Positions 10,930-22,745 are shown, counted from the first letter of the stretch. The stretch is 64,000 nucleotides of DNA from Odontocerum albicorne (GCA_949825065.1 OX463852.1:14174127-14238126), one strand, 5' to 3'. Made by a program: numbers and translations. The notes: generated by a model from the letters alone, not told the origin.

Positions 10930-12425
10930 ATTTTAATATAGTAGTTATGTGCAGTAGTACTTTGGTACTTATTTTTATTTGTAAATTATATTAAGTGTGT
11001 TAAGATATGAAATTAATATTCTTATTTGATAAACGTGGTATTATTTCAAATTTTGATAACGAGAGCATTCTGTTTTATGAGTACTAGAATATGTACTGCA
11101 GTCTCAATAAACTAAACAAATCGACATTGCTCCTACCTAAAACTATCTTATCCATTCCAACACAATTGAAAACGTCCAGTATTATTTTTTAATACCTACG
11201 TGTTAATTTTCATCTCAGTATTACGTGCTTGTTTTGACGCACATAACCTTAAATCAAAAGTACATCGATTAAGCCCGTTCGATGCCAACGGGCCATCCTC
11301 ATGACATCTGACCTTTCCATCTGACATGATTGACATGTATTATTAAATCATATCCACCTTCCTAAACTCTCTGAAAGAAGGAGTATATTCGATGTTATAT
11401 TTATGTATAAGTTTATTCACAATATAATAGTTTATTTACAATGTAATTAATAGCCCCAGTATTTTGTCTCCAATTGATTTCAGTCTTGCCAGACACATGT
11501 GGATCCTTTCACAATTCAAATGTCAACAGTTATGCATGCAGTCTCGGACATATTTAGTGACAGTCTTAAAGCATTTAAAAGTTCGCTAGAGAGCGTTTTT
11601 GTTTGTTTGAACCAGGCGCAACGAGGTGACACTCGTTGATTTTTCTCTCTCTTTTTTTCGTTGACTTTGTTCTTCTCGTACTATAAATACGAGTATGTCG
11701 AAGTCTCTGTGCGCGTTTTTTTTTTGCGTATTGATTGTGGGTAAACATATTTTGGTTAATATTTTCTTAGATTATATATTTATTTATTTTTGTATGTTAG
11801 GGCCTTTGATTGCCTGAGTCTTGACCTGTCTCAGGTTTGTATTTAATGATGGGGGCTGGAATGCATGTGCGTACTATTTTTCGATATTTTTTTGTAAGTA
11901 TATGATTCATGTAAATATTTATAATTTTTTGTGGCAAGTTGTATTTATATTCATGCTCTCTCAAAATTCTCATTCAAGTATATTACTTTTTAAATGGTCA
12001 ATAAAAGACCGTACATTGCAATAAAATGAAAAATAGATAAAATAACACTAATTTGCTGACAACAGTTACACGTGGTAATTCACCAATCGTGAGAATGCAA
12101 CAATTGGGTAACTTTTTTGGTCTAACATAGTTTGGTAGTCATTTTAACGTAACATAGATGTCGAGTTCAGGAGGGTTCTTATCCGGAATTTCTTCAAACG
12201 TAGGTCTAGACTGGGAGATTGTTGATATTTTCATGCATCGTATTTTGAAAGACATAAATATGTATACTGAATTGTTATTTTTTTAAACATGTTAGATACG
12301 TTATCTTTTTTTTTTAATTGTTGCTGTGATATGTAAATGACACTTTAGTGTCATTTATTTTGTAGCGGTCTGTGATCAAATATGTTTTGAGGCTTTCGCG
12401 ATAATTCGTGTCAGTTGCACAAGGT
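10930..12425. other. AT-rich spacer, no gene recognised
   Basis: Contains a pyrimidine-rich stretch (11640-11675) followed by 'actataaatacgagtatg' (11679-11696), which resembles a TATA box overlapping a TACGAGTAT motif. The short open frames show no family features. Confidence 0.35.
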
Positions 12426-12429
12426 ATTT

Positions 12430-12660
12430 CGAAGTGTTATTCCGTATGGTTTGACTTATGATGCCTATTCGAAAACGTTGCAGTTTTCATTTTCAGGGTT
12501 TGTTTATGTTCACATCGTAGTCTGATAGAGAGCTTATCAGAGGGATCGGGAGTTAACTGTAGAACCTCTCGGCTAAAGAGATCGCGAATTCTCGGATGGT
12601 GGGGAGACCTGTGTCTTCGTGGAACAAGCCAAACCACGTGGTATAACAACCCAAAAAATC
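12430..12660 (-). mobile_element. Jockey-like LINE 3' fragment
   Basis: The minus strand reads TTIREFAISLAERFYSQLP and then LSDYDV, matching the extreme C-terminal 'IxEFxxxLAExFYxxL' region of Jockey-type ORF2 proteins. Only about 40 residues are recognisable. Confidence 0.45.
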
Positions 12661-13205
12661 TTGTACAACAATCAGATGATAAACATCAACTTATAGCCGA
12701 ATTCTTACTTAAACGCTATTATACAATATGATACTTCAAAGTTTTCACGGTACGAACTAAGGTCTGTATACATTTATTTCTGACAAAGTGTAACGTGAAT
12801 TTGTTAAGTTGCCTGTCTGCATATTTTTTTAATATTATTAAGTTGATTATTGTAAAATTCGCGCAAACAAGTTCGCGGTATGTCTTCGATAAGTAGGAAT
12901 ACAGATTGTATCTCGATCGATCTATTATAGAAAAGGGGTAAAACATAATATTATATATAAAATAATTATGATCTCTAGAAATGATTTTTTTTTTCTAAAA
13001 TAATTATTCTCTCCCATTTATTTAAATTCTTTAAGTAATTTCTATAAACTATTCCATGCTAGTTTCATTATTACGATATAATATTTTTATCCATCCTACA
13101 AATAGTGTCTCTACATCAGTGAGTTTTCTACTTTCGAATAAAATTTTCAACGTAACAAATCTAGGTTAGTAAAACAACCTAGATCTGAAACTGATTATAG
13201 ATCTA
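12661..13205. other. AT-rich spacer
   Basis: No gene, RNA or repeat family recognised. Confidence 0.35.
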
Positions 13206-13212
13206 TATATAG

Positions 13213-13310
13213 TACTCTAACGACCCCCGTAACCTATTGGGCAGAACGCTTGACTTCCGACCCAGGGGCATTGGGGACGATTCTCAAAGAAACCCAAGGA
13301 GCGTAAGTTT
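13213..13310 (+). repeat. SINE family 2, head fragment
   Basis: 'cttgacttccgacccagggg' followed by 'ggacgattctc' corresponds to the tRNA-like head of family 2 (compare minus-strand 7230-7300 and 38600-38672). The tail is absent. Confidence 0.45.
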
Positions 13311-13539
13311 GAATTTACATAAATAATTTTGATAACTTTCTAGAAGAGATGAATACATGTTAATATGCCCATATGACAACAAAAGTGTAATACAATAAAC
13401 TGTTTCATGAAGAAAAATGGCTTTTGAATAAGATAATACCGTAAAATTCTAATTGTTATATTTAATTATTATAGTTTACATTTCTACATTAAATGCAGAT
13501 ATAATAGAATAGACAAGCACTTTGATATGGTTTGGGCAT

Positions 13540-14307
13540 GTAGAACCCCATCTCCCGCCAAGTTGAATCGAGTGGAGGCCGGGCAAAAGTTTTTGAGGCG
13601 CTGCAAACTCCATGGAGATGAATTTCTCCGCTCCATCGTTACTGGAGATGAAACTTGGGTTGCACACTACACGCCTGAAACCAAAAGCCAGTCTCAACAG
13701 TGGCGTCACACCTCTTCACCATCCGCCAAAAAGTTCAAAACCACAATTTCAGCCAAGAAAATCATGGCATCCGTGTTTTGGGACTGTCAAGGCATAATTT
13801 TAATTGAATATATGCCTCAAGGGGAGACCATCAACTCTGCAAGATACTGTGAGACCCTAAAAAAAATGCGGAGGGCGATTCAGAACAAGAGGAGAGGCAT
13901 GCTGACAAAGGGAGTCTGCCTGTTGCACGACAATGCCAGACGGAACTGTTCGCCTCGTTTAAATGGGATGTCATGAACCATCCCGCGCATTCCCCTGACC
14001 TAGCACCTTCAGATTACTATCTCTTTACCTCCATGAAGCTGCACATGGGTGGAAAAAAGTTTTCAACCGACGAGGAGGTAACGGAAGAGGTGGAGAAGTG
14101 GACGGAGGGGTTGGCGGGAAACTACTTCGAGGAAGGCATGAAAAAGTTGATACCCCGCTTCACCACCTGCATTGAGAGGAATGGCCACTACTATATGTCG
14201 AAAAATAGCTTACATATGTACTACGGTAACCACGTAATTTTTTTGTTTAAATAAAAAAAATTGTAACCTACAAAAATTCAGTACACTTACTTTCTGGATA
14301 TGCCTCG
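13540..14307 (+). mobile_element. 5'-truncated mariner, copy A of family M1
   Basis: The transposase body is open at 13554-13975 with the catalytic-core motif TGDETW (first Asp) and LLHDNAR (second Asp). A small deletion just after HDNAR shifts the frame; the third-Asp block APSDY is read in another frame at 13973-14254. The 3' terminal repeat ends at 14307 (CTTTCTGGATATGCCTCG) followed by TA; the 5' terminal repeat is missing. The DNA-binding N-terminus is removed by the same internal deletion as copy D (42757-43710): 'cccgccaagt' is joined directly to 'tgaatcgagtgg'. Inactive. Confidence 0.85.
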
Positions 14308-14394
14308 TATATTAATGACAAAATATAGTACCAGTTAATAAAAATATATTTCTTAGTCGTGGCTCATAGCATCGTCGCGGCTCCCTGATTAAGT

Positions 14395-14770
14395 TGGAAC
14401 TGTGCAGACGACTCGCCTCCACATCTACCGGTCCCGAGCCATGATTAGTGCAGTACTAAATGAGGAACTAGTCATCCCTTTCATTTGATCTGTCCACCTT
14501 GCTGTAGACCGTCCTCTTGCTTAACATTTTCAATCACTACCATCTTCTCCAAACTATTTTCATCTCTTCTGGCGACATATCCAAAGTATGGCAGTATTCT
14601 CTTCCTGCATGTCATTGACAGCCTTTTCATGACCTGTAGACCTTGGAGGATGGACACATCGGTGTGTCTTGCAGTTGACTGTAAGATTCTTATTGATAAG
14701 ACGTGAATCATTCGACGCTAACAACACCACATCGAAGACAATTATTTTCTTCTTGAATAATAAATGCCGT
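14395..14770 (-). mobile_element. Non-LTR retrotransposon (RTE-like) 3' fragment
   Basis: The minus strand encodes LQVMKRLSMTCRKRILPYFG then YVARRDENSLEKMVVIENV. This matches the 'R.LRFFGHIARRDENSLEKLIVxGNV' segment near the C-terminus of this LINE type. A related piece is at 19560-19775, also on the minus strand. Confidence 0.6.
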
Positions 14771-14781
14771 GAACTCTTATA

Positions 14782-16712
14782 CACTTAGGCCTCGTATAAC
14801 ACGGGTTTATACAACACGGTTTTGATATAACACGGTTGATGAATTGTGGCATATTTTTGTACAACACGCTTTATATAATATAACACGGTTTCAAAAAAAA
14901 ATAATTAACATGTTTGATTTGGTACACCCACAGATCCACAGTTTTGGCAGGATCGTCTATCAGTAATAAAAATACTGCGCGTAATAATATAAAAGATGGA
15001 AAGGGCTCTTATGGTATGGATAGAAGACTGCAATGACAAAAACATACCTATAGATAGAAACATTATTCAAAAGGTAGCACTAAAAATTTGTGATAATTTA
15101 AAAAGAACTATACAATCGTCATCTGAAGATTAACAACCATCTCACGATTTTGCTGTTAGTAGAGGGTGGATTTTAATATTTTAGAAACGATTCTCACTAC
15201 ATAATATAAAAATTCGAGGAGAAATTGCGTCGGCTGACATAGAATCTACTAAAAAATTTACTTCAGAAATCACCGAAATTATAAAAGATAAGGTCTACAC
15301 ACCAGACCAGATATGCAATGCGGATGAAACGGGATTGTACTGTTAAAAGATGCCCCATAGAACCTACAATACATATCAAAAAGCGAAAAACATGCGAAGG
15401 GATTCAAGGTGGCAAAGGAAAGAATATCTTTACTCTTATGTTCTAATTCTTCCGGAGATTTCATAATGAAGCCTTTACTCATTAATCGGTCTTTAAACCC
15501 CCGAGCACTGAAAGGATATGACAAAAGGAATTCGTCTGTTTATTGGAGAGCAAATAAAAAGGCTTGGACCATTTATTATTTTTAAAGATATAAGGGGTTC
15601 ACAAATGTTCTATACCTTATGCAGAAACTTATATGAGGAAAAAGAGTCTTGGTTTTTAAATATTATTGATATTGGACACTGCACCAGGACGTCCACTCGA
15701 TTTAAAACATCCAAATGTTGAAATATTATTTTTACCACCAAAGACTACGTCTATAATATAGCCCTTGGACCAAGGAATCATTTCAACATTTAAAACGTAT
15801 TTATTATTAAAGCGTATATTCGTCGAACATTTGAAAAATATTAGATGATATCGATCAAGATGAGAATTTAACAGTTATACGAGTTTGAAAAAAAAAATCA
15901 ATTCGAAATTGTGTCGATATGGTTTATGCATCCGTTAAAGAAATAAAACAATCCACTTTAAATGCTTGCTGGAAAAAGCTGTGGCCAGAAGTAGCCCCTG
16001 GAGAAAATTTTGCACCAGCAATAGAAGATGAATACCAAAATACAATTAACATTTGTCGTGGTATTGGTGGAGAAGGATTTGATGATTTTGATATTCAAGA
16101 TATCGAAGAAATATTGGAGGATCGTACATTGAACGGAGAAGAATTAGTCGAAATGTTAGATGAACCTACCATAATTAATGACTCAGAAAGCAGTTGCAGC
16201 GAAGTAGCCGCATGTTTCACATTAAAAACAATAAATGATGACTGCGGATTGGCTGATAAATTAGAACATTTTTTTTATATAAAATGATCCCATAATGGAA
16301 AGAAGTTTGATACTCAAGAGGGAATAACAAAATATTTTGACCCCTTATCACGAAATACGTAAATATTTATACGCTAAAGGGAGACAATCGCTTATTACAG
16401 GTTTTTTAAAGGCTAAATCCAAAAATACTCCTGAGTCCTCCGATGATGAAAACTCACAACCGATCTCGATAAAGAGTCGAACAAGTAGAATTGTTAGTGA
16501 TAGCGATGATGAATGAGTAATCTATTATATGTATGTTATTCAATTTTTTTCAATAAATATGTTAATGTATATTTTGTCGATTGTTTAATAAAAAAATATA
16601 TTGTATGATATTAACAAACTTCGATATTTTTTGGAACGCAAAGACTATTTTTGTATGAACTTCAAACCTCATATTGTGGAACCATATGACCGTGTTATAC
16701 GAGGCCCAGGTG
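14782..16712 (+). mobile_element. Tigger/pogo-like DNA transposon, decayed but full-length
   Basis: Terminal inverted repeats CACTTAGGCCTCGTATAACA (left) and, reversed, CACCTGGGCCTCGTATAACA (right) are flanked by TA (14780-14781 and 16713-16714). The left subterminal region repeats ACACGG several times. Frame-broken translation on the plus strand shows pogo-family DDE blocks in order: CNADETGLYC (about 15310, first Asp), ALKGYDKRNS and WRANKKAW (about 15505-15570), DTAPGRP (about 15675, second Asp) and PRNHFNI-type sequence near 15775. The C-terminal open frame follows at 15919-16287. Many stops and frameshifts show it is dead. The CENP-B-like N-terminus is barely recognisable. Confidence 0.8.
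15919..16287 (+). pseudogene. C-terminal part of the Tigger/pogo-like transposase
   Basis: A 122-codon open frame with LNACWKKLWPEVAP, which matches the 'C.KKLWPE' motif downstream of the DDE domain in Tigger-type transposases. An acidic tail with repeated DxxDIxDIEEIL and LVEML segments follows. It is the longest surviving piece of the element at 14782-16712; upstream blocks are in other frames. Confidence 0.65.
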
Positions 16713-16759
16713 TATATGAAAGAGTATACGCCAGTGTCAAGTGATGTCCACTTCATATA

Positions 16760-17630
16760 ATCTCGTTAAATCTATTCACACGTGTGACATCGGCGAACTT
16801 GGTTGCCGCGTCCGTAGTTGATATTTTGAGTAAACTAAAGCAACTCGGCCCAGGACTACTGTTATCTAACGAGATACTATGGAGTGAAACTATTTTACTG
16901 CTAAACTACAAAGTTTACAACCAAAGGAATATTTACAATAATATAAGAATTAAATGTGTAGTAAGCGAACGAATGATTTCAGTTTAAATGGCGACCATCG
17001 ATATAGTACTATACATGTATTTTATTACAAATTAATATGTTTGTTTGTTTCTTAAAGGTCAAGGGGAAAGTATTTAGAGAACAAGAGAAAAATATTTCGA
17101 GATCTCCCTCCTCCTGGCCAAACTCAGTATATCTTTTTCATTTTTTTCTCAACTTCCGTGTTTCTATTCCTATAGAGAAAACCAAAATTCTCACCAGGCA
17201 AAATTTGGTGTTTAAACACATTCATTTCATATAATAAATGTATTCAACTGTCAGACCTACTTAAAAAACATATATTTATATGAACATGTTGAATTATATG
17301 ATACATTTTTTTCCTCCTTTTCAAATTTCTACCGCAAGGGAAACCGCATAGTTTCATGTATGTATGCTTAAACTTTCATTCTTTATTATGGCTGCGCTTT
17401 TCATTAATGCTTGATGGTCAATTCGAATTGGAGTTATAAATAATATACATTATGTCATAAAAAAATAGTGTCGAAAGTTTTTACTTGTGTAACTATTTAA
17501 TGTTGATTTTTTTATTGTCACATGTGTAATAATGGGTGAAAATATTGTCACGTCTTACAAAATATCTGTATATTTACGTAATTTTCTATGTTGAATCTCA
17601 CGAAACGAACAAAAGCATTGTTTACATAAC
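16760..17630. other. Spacer, no gene recognised
   Basis: AT-rich sequence. A short open stretch at 16784-16987 begins with relatively CG-containing DNA but shows no recognisable domain. Confidence 0.3.
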
Positions 17631-17637
17631 TGATATA

Positions 17638-18007
17638 CAGTAAAGCCTTGATTATTTGACATTCCAAATTATCCGACTAACAAAAAAATTTAAAAACGCT
17701 GATTTTAAGAACACGCTTCATAACTTGATATATATGTCCATTAACAATTTTTATTTTGCTACACTTTATACCTACTGTTCTGTGTATTTTTATTGTTTTT
17801 TTACTTATTTTTTTATCATTATTATTTTGGGAGTAATGTACACATTGTGTAAACATATATTTCCGTTTAGTAGGCACATGTTGAAAAGTAATAAATCACA
17901 AATTTTTAGTTTAATAACTTGTATCCGGCAGTTCCGGATTATTCGTCATACTCGGTTATTCGATCACCCCATTATCCCGTTTAAGTTGAATAATTGATAC
18001 TTTATTG
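17638..18007. mobile_element. Pogo/Tigger-type MITE
   Basis: The left end CAGTAAAGCCTTGATTATTT and the reversed right end CAATAAAGTATCAATTATTC match at about 16 of 23 positions. TA lies at both borders (17636-17637 and 18008-18009). Subterminal 'attatccgac' and 'ggattattcg' blocks are typical of pogo/Tigger ends. The open frame inside (17656-17997) is hydrophobic AT-rich sequence, not a recognised protein. Confidence 0.55.
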
Positions 18008-18084
18008 TATTATGAAATACAATATTACATACCTTTTTGTGAAAAAAAATGCTTATTTAACTTTAAAAACCACATGTTTTGGAT

Positions 18085-18200
18085 GTCATATATTTAAACT
18101 ATTAGTCATATGTTTAAACTATTAGTCATATGTTTAAACTATTAGTCATATGTTTAAACTATTAGTCATATGTTTAAACTATTAGTCACATGTTTAAATA
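18085..18200. repeat. 20-bp tandem repeat, about 5.8 copies
   Basis: The unit TCATATGTTTAAACTATTAG is repeated almost perfectly; the first copy has ATATTT and the last CACATG. Each unit contains two palindromes, CATATG and GTTTAAAC, so the array has regularly spaced self-complementary sites. Confidence 0.95.
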
Positions 18201-18283
18201 TAGTGCAATCAAGTATTAAGGAATGTTTTTTTCTAGCTCGTAGCCATGTTTGTGAATAAATTTTGCGCAAAATCCCTTCTCTC

Positions 18284-18362
18284 GAATATTTTGTGCAAGT
18301 GGAAATGAACCCATGACCTTCTTTTATTAAGAAAGCTACACCTATCAACACTCTTGCATACA
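18284..18362 (-). repeat. tRNA-like relic
   Basis: On the minus strand 'gtgttgataggtgtagct' lies about 35 bp before GGGTTCATTTCC, a spacing and B-box match expected of a tRNA-derived SINE. No other copy was recognised with confidence. Confidence 0.3.
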
Positions 18363-18369
18363 TCTACCA

Positions 18370-19130
18370 CATTATCAATTTTTCAAAATACAATCAAGAT
18401 GTACATATTATAATCTAGATTATCCGAAATATGTAACATAAATATTATTGATTTAAAACATATTAAAAATCGGTTAAAAACTGAATTGACATACGAGTAT
18501 TTAAAATGAAAAAGATAACAATTTCATGTGGTATTTTGGCATATTAAATGCTTTCTATTTTATTATATCCATAATGTTAATTTAATTATAGTGTAGATGT
18601 TCCTAATACACCTACATATGATATAGTACATCAAAAATGCATTTACACATACCTAAATACACATCGTACAAATTTCTATAGAAGACTGGATTAAAAAAAC
18701 AAAGTCTATCCTACTTAATTTTAAAGATTGAAGCAATAGAATATCAAAAAAGCGAAACTATTCATAATTTGTCCTAATTACCTAAATTTCGAATGCAAAT
18801 TTCCTTGTGCACTCGTGTTTATTCTCACATACAAAATCTCATCAACAAAGCTTTTTTTATCTGCCATATTATGCAAGAGCGACTGAAAAAACTCTAGCGT
18901 TTTGGAGCGACTGAAAAATGTCTAGTCAGTAATATGACGTGCTTCATTCCTGATTATTTTTCCTCTCCACCATTCCTTCATTTTCCTTTGATTGATGACA
19001 TCTCAATTTATATGAAAAGGAATGTTCGGGTGATCGCCCGTCTTTGTGAAGTTTGTGGGAATTTGCTCACGTACGTATTCATGGATTTCGTGGGGATTGA
19101 TAGGCATTTGAATGTTTTTATGCAACCATG
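18370..19130. other. AT-rich spacer
   Basis: One TACGAGTAT motif at 18492-18500; otherwise nothing recognised. Open frames at 18934-19344 have no supporting features. Confidence 0.35.
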
Positions 19131-19139
19131 TAACATTTA

Positions 19140-19223
19140 TTTTTGTCTGGTTGGTCGGAAGGGATTGCCGCCTGGCAATAAGCCCGCCAGATTGTATTTG
19201 CAATAAAAGTGTTAAATAAATAA
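19140..19223 (+). repeat. SINE family 2, well-preserved 3' tail
   Basis: 'ggttggtcggaagggattgc' + 'cgcctggcaataagcccgcc' + AGATTGTATTTGCAATAAAA + GTGTTAAATAAATAAAT. This is the cleanest tail in the window and serves as a reference for the others. Confidence 0.65.
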
Positions 19224-19559
19224 ATGCATACTTGGAAGCAAATTCCAGGAAATGGTGTAAGCAAGATGCCGCCACTCTATTACCGATTAGGTGTATTATA
19301 CAATAAAATTGCAGCGTGATGTATAATATTATGGAAGTACGCAATAATGAATATTATCAAGATGCAGTCCTCCTTGTATCTTAATGAAGGCAGTGCAGAG
19401 TTACTTAACAATATTCGTGTTTGTTTCATTTAAGTCAAGACACTTGTCTGGTACTGACAATTACGCTAAACAAAGAACAGTGAATAATTCATTTCTCGTG
19501 TATTTATTTTGAATAAGAGTTTCTGAAGTTTGATTTTAAATTTCTAGTATTCATCATCC

Positions 19560-19775
19560 TGTCGTGGAGCTCATGACTGAGTATCGTGACTCCCGTGATA
19601 GCCTTTGACGACTCCTCGCCATCCATCCATGCACTTCGCGGCTCGAAGGGCAATTGTTAAGGGTTGCCAGTTGCGTCTCTCACTTGGTCAGTCCAGCGTA
19701 TTGAGATTCTTCTTCTTGTGCGTCGTCTTTCCACGCCTCCGATTATCACAAACCCCTCCAAATCGTCTCTTCCTT
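19560..19775 (-). mobile_element. Non-LTR retrotransposon (RTE-like) 3' end
   Basis: The minus strand contains RWTDQVRDATGNP and MDGWRGVVKGYHGSHDTQS followed by a stop, the usual end of this LINE's ORF2. It fits downstream of the fragment at 14395-14770 in the intact element. Confidence 0.55.
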
Positions 19776-19980
19776 TTAGCATCTACAACTTTTTTTGCAA
19801 CCAACTTATGATTTGATCCATATTAAAAACAAGTCTGTAATACTTTAAATTAAAATGTTGTCTTACAGAAAGAATAAAAAACGAACATTTTAAGATTATT
19901 TTTAACAAAATGACGATTTAAATCTATTTCTTGAATGATACTTGAAATCTTTAATAATGTATTGTATTACACTTTCGTTG

Positions 19981-20146
19981 TATAACACAACCTGGCAGGC
20001 GTATTGCAATATCTTCCAACCAACCCGAAAGATGTTAAAAGTGGCCTTAAGTGAAAACCAGACTTGCATCCTTTAAAAAAAATCTGAGTTCCAGCGAGAT
20101 TTGGTTGGCCCAGGCGTATTACCTACTAGACCACGGAGGTCCTCAT
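19981..20146 (-). repeat. SINE family 2, inverted copy
   Basis: Reverse-complement order: degraded tRNA-like head near 20146, 'ctggaactcagatttttttt', 'agtctggttttcacttaagg', 'catctttcgggttggttgga', then the tail near 19981. Matches 20880-21035 over its length. Confidence 0.65.
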
Positions 20147-20149
20147 GTA

Positions 20150-20870
20150 AATTAGAATGGGATCAAACTCAGAACAGAGTTTATATCTTATTGACAGAAA
20201 ACTTTATATGGACTATTTATTAACTACTAAATTAATGTACAGTATAAAGTAAGAATCTTGTACAGCACCGTACAAAGACTGTAAAATAGGTGGATGGCTG
20301 CCGCTCGATACTCGGAGATTTCGGCTCACTTTATGCTTTTCCGATGAAAAGTAGCAGGGTGAAAAGATTCCTCTTTAGCAGGTAGAAGTTGGTCGTAAGT
20401 AAAAGACAGTTCTAAGTAAAAGTAAAAGACATTCGAGAAACTGAGAATGTATTCTTCGGCGTTTTGCGCTCCTTATGTGCGGCCAATCGCTCATCGTAAG
20501 CTCCTATTTTGGTCCGTGCATGCCGTCACGGCTTGCGAAATATTACGTATTTCGCACGTTTTCGCATGCATGGGTCGGCCGACTTTTGATAGTAGCTCTC
20601 GCGAAGGCCAAGCATAAGGAACATTTCATTACGATTGGTACACAGCAAGTATATCAAACAAAACATCTTTAAAATATCAAATAAACAAGAAAATATACAT
20701 CAATCATATTTTAGATGACGCATACGTCCGATACAAATCTAATAATTGAATTTTATGATAACATTATAAATGTAAAGCTAATCAAGTATCCTCACTCGAA
20801 ATAAACTGCTTTCACATTTATATTTTTCTGTTCAACAGTAAAGTCATATCTTCTTAATTAACATTGCTAA
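20150..20870. other. Spacer with a CG-containing block of unknown origin
   Basis: 20280-20600 is less AT-rich than its surroundings and has several CG dinucleotides ('cgtcacggcttgcgaaatat'). It may be an unrecognised repeat. No domain was identified on either strand. Confidence 0.3.
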
Positions 20871-20879
20871 TCATTGTCA

Positions 20880-21035
20880 TTTTATATCTTATACTCATTG
20901 TGGTTGCGGGTTCGATCCCCGCTGGAACCCAGATTTTTTAAATAGGGTTCCAGTCTGGTTAGCACTTAGGACCTATAAAAACATCTTTCTGGTTGGTTGG
21001 AAGAGATTGACACGTGGTAATAAACTCGCCAGGTT
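20880..21035 (+). repeat. SINE family 2, near full-length copy
   Basis: Very good B box (GGGTTCGATCCCC, about 20907), then GCTGGAACCCAGATTTTTTA, a CCAGTCTGGTTAGCACTTAG block, 'tctggttggttggaagagat' and a 'ggtaataaactcgccagg' tail. This copy defines the block order of the family. Confidence 0.7.
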
Positions 21036-21184
21036 AAAAAAATCATATCAAGAAGTGACACCTGTCAAATAATTCATTCAGCACGTTCGGGATGAAGCTA
21101 GCAACAAAAAAATTGTTCTTACGACATATATATCCAGGATATACGAATCAAGTTTCCGGACAGCGTGTTGACGAATTTACTTCG

Positions 21185-21262
21185 TCGTCTGATTAACGCG
21201 CTAGACGTTGTAGAAGGTTCTCAGTTCGAAACTCACATAAAGCTTTCCCTTCGAATAAAAAC
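21185..21262 (+). repeat. SINE family 1, head fragment
   Basis: 'taacgcgctagacg', then 'gaaggttctcagttcgaaac' and 'cccttcgaat' align with the head of the copy at 150-520. Confidence 0.45.
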
Positions 21263-21264
21263 AA

Positions 21265-22700
21265 CATTCTAAAGATGTATTACCCGATACCTACGAGTAT
21301 TACCATAGATATTTTTAATTAGTTATAAAAAAAATTCTTCCATAGAGATGTTGAGTAATAATATTCATATCCACGCCGCTTATGTCGCATCTTCTTCATT
21401 GGTATTGAGAAACAGCTACTATTACATCACACACCGGCACGAGAACCTTTACCTGATAACAGTTACTTTCTTTCGTCACCAGAAGTCGCACTTTACACTT
21501 ACGCGTTAGAAATATAAATAATTTCAGCATTTTTACAAGATTAACAAAAAAACCCTGTTCAATCCCGCCAGCACGCACGCTGTTATGGGGGGCAAAATAA
21601 GTCCCCACCTAGCGGAATCTACATTAACACTTCCCTTACTGTGCTAAAAAATTACGCCAGTAACGGTGTTGGACACTGAGGGTACAGTAAACATGCATGT
21701 TTTAAATTAAAATTATTCAAAATCTATTAGTTTTTTTTTTGTAATTAGCTATAAACATCATTTTATTATGTAATAAAATGTCGAATAATATAAAATAAGA
21801 TTTCAAACAGAGAGGTGACATTTCTATAAGAACATCATATTTCCACTGCGTCGTTTGGTCTGCGCAACGTTCAGAATGCGCATGACTGAAAAGAGGTCTC
21901 CAACCTTTTAAAAAAAAAATCATAAAATTATACAATAAAATGTAGCGTGTATTTTTTGGCAATAAAAATATAATTCGAATTAAGACAATAATTAACATAT
22001 TAACAAAACATAAAATGAATATATAAATTCAAAAATAATAATATAAAAACAAACACGAAATTCAAATCAATAAAATATGCCATTTGGAAAATATAAACAC
22101 TTTGAAAATAGGTCAAAATTTGAAAATAGGACAAACATATCATAAAATCAAAATTTAATCCTGTGGAGAGTCTATCGCAATTGGGGCACGAAATAACTTT
22201 TGTTTCTATTCTATGTACTAAACACACAGGTGTTTGATAAAACTGGTAACCAATTACTGGAACGAATGTACTCGTAAAATATTAACTGTCAAAAAAGAAT
22301 GAGTCATACGGAGTGTTTTGACATTTCGTCAATTCTCGATTTAAAATCATTCATTTCTGTTGATATTTATTAATGATTTTATTTCGTAATGACATCATTC
22401 AAATCATAGAGGTTTCGATGAGGAATACATAAAGTATGAAGACCCTGCAAGCAGTATATTTCGAGAAATTAAATAAAATATACGTCTTGGTCACTCTTGT
22501 CCGTTCACAGACCGGCAAGGGTTAAAAGATCGAAGTTGTTTTTACGAGTGTCGAAGAAGGAATTCCCAAAAGTGTTTGAAAAATGTCATCTCATGGGGGC
22601 GTTTTGGATGGACGCCTCTGGTGCCAAATACCTCGTTTCGGCTCTGTCGAAGTAATTACGTCTCTATATAAAGTTTTCAGATCAGCAACCGGTCATCTGC
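21265..22700. other. AT-rich spacer; possible TATA box at 22665
   Basis: A TATATAAAG element at 22665-22673 follows a somewhat less AT-rich stretch (22490-22660), but no coding exon follows before transposon sequence begins. Open frames at 21717-22227 are low-complexity AT-rich sequence. Confidence 0.3.
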
Positions 22701-22705
22701 TATTA

Positions 22706-22745
22706 CAGGGCTTCCCAAACTTTTTCGGACTCCCGCCCCTTTTTA
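22706..22745. mobile_element. hAT-type terminal fragment
   Basis: CAGGGCTTCCCAAACTTTTT followed by 'cggactcccgcccc' is the classic end of hAT/Charlie-like elements. It resembles the intact MITE end at 51659. The rest of the element is missing. Confidence 0.45.

Noticed and set aside
13201..13300. Transcription unit start suggested by GC-richer block
   Set aside because: It aligns with the tRNA-like head of SINE family 2.
17656..17997. 113-codon hydrophobic frame, possible membrane protein
   Set aside because: It spans a pogo-type MITE nearly end to end and is an AT-rich Phe/Tyr/Ile run; the MITE explains it better.
18085..18200. CRISPR-like array
   Set aside because: The units are directly adjacent with no spacers, and the DNA is eukaryotic.
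20907..20930. tRNA gene suggested by a perfect B box
   Set aside because: No acceptor stem or A-box half at the right distance, and the downstream sequence is the SINE family 2 body.
21717..22227. Two adjacent minus-strand frames of 75-93 codons
   Set aside because: Low-complexity AT-rich translation with no ATG context, splice sites or family motif.
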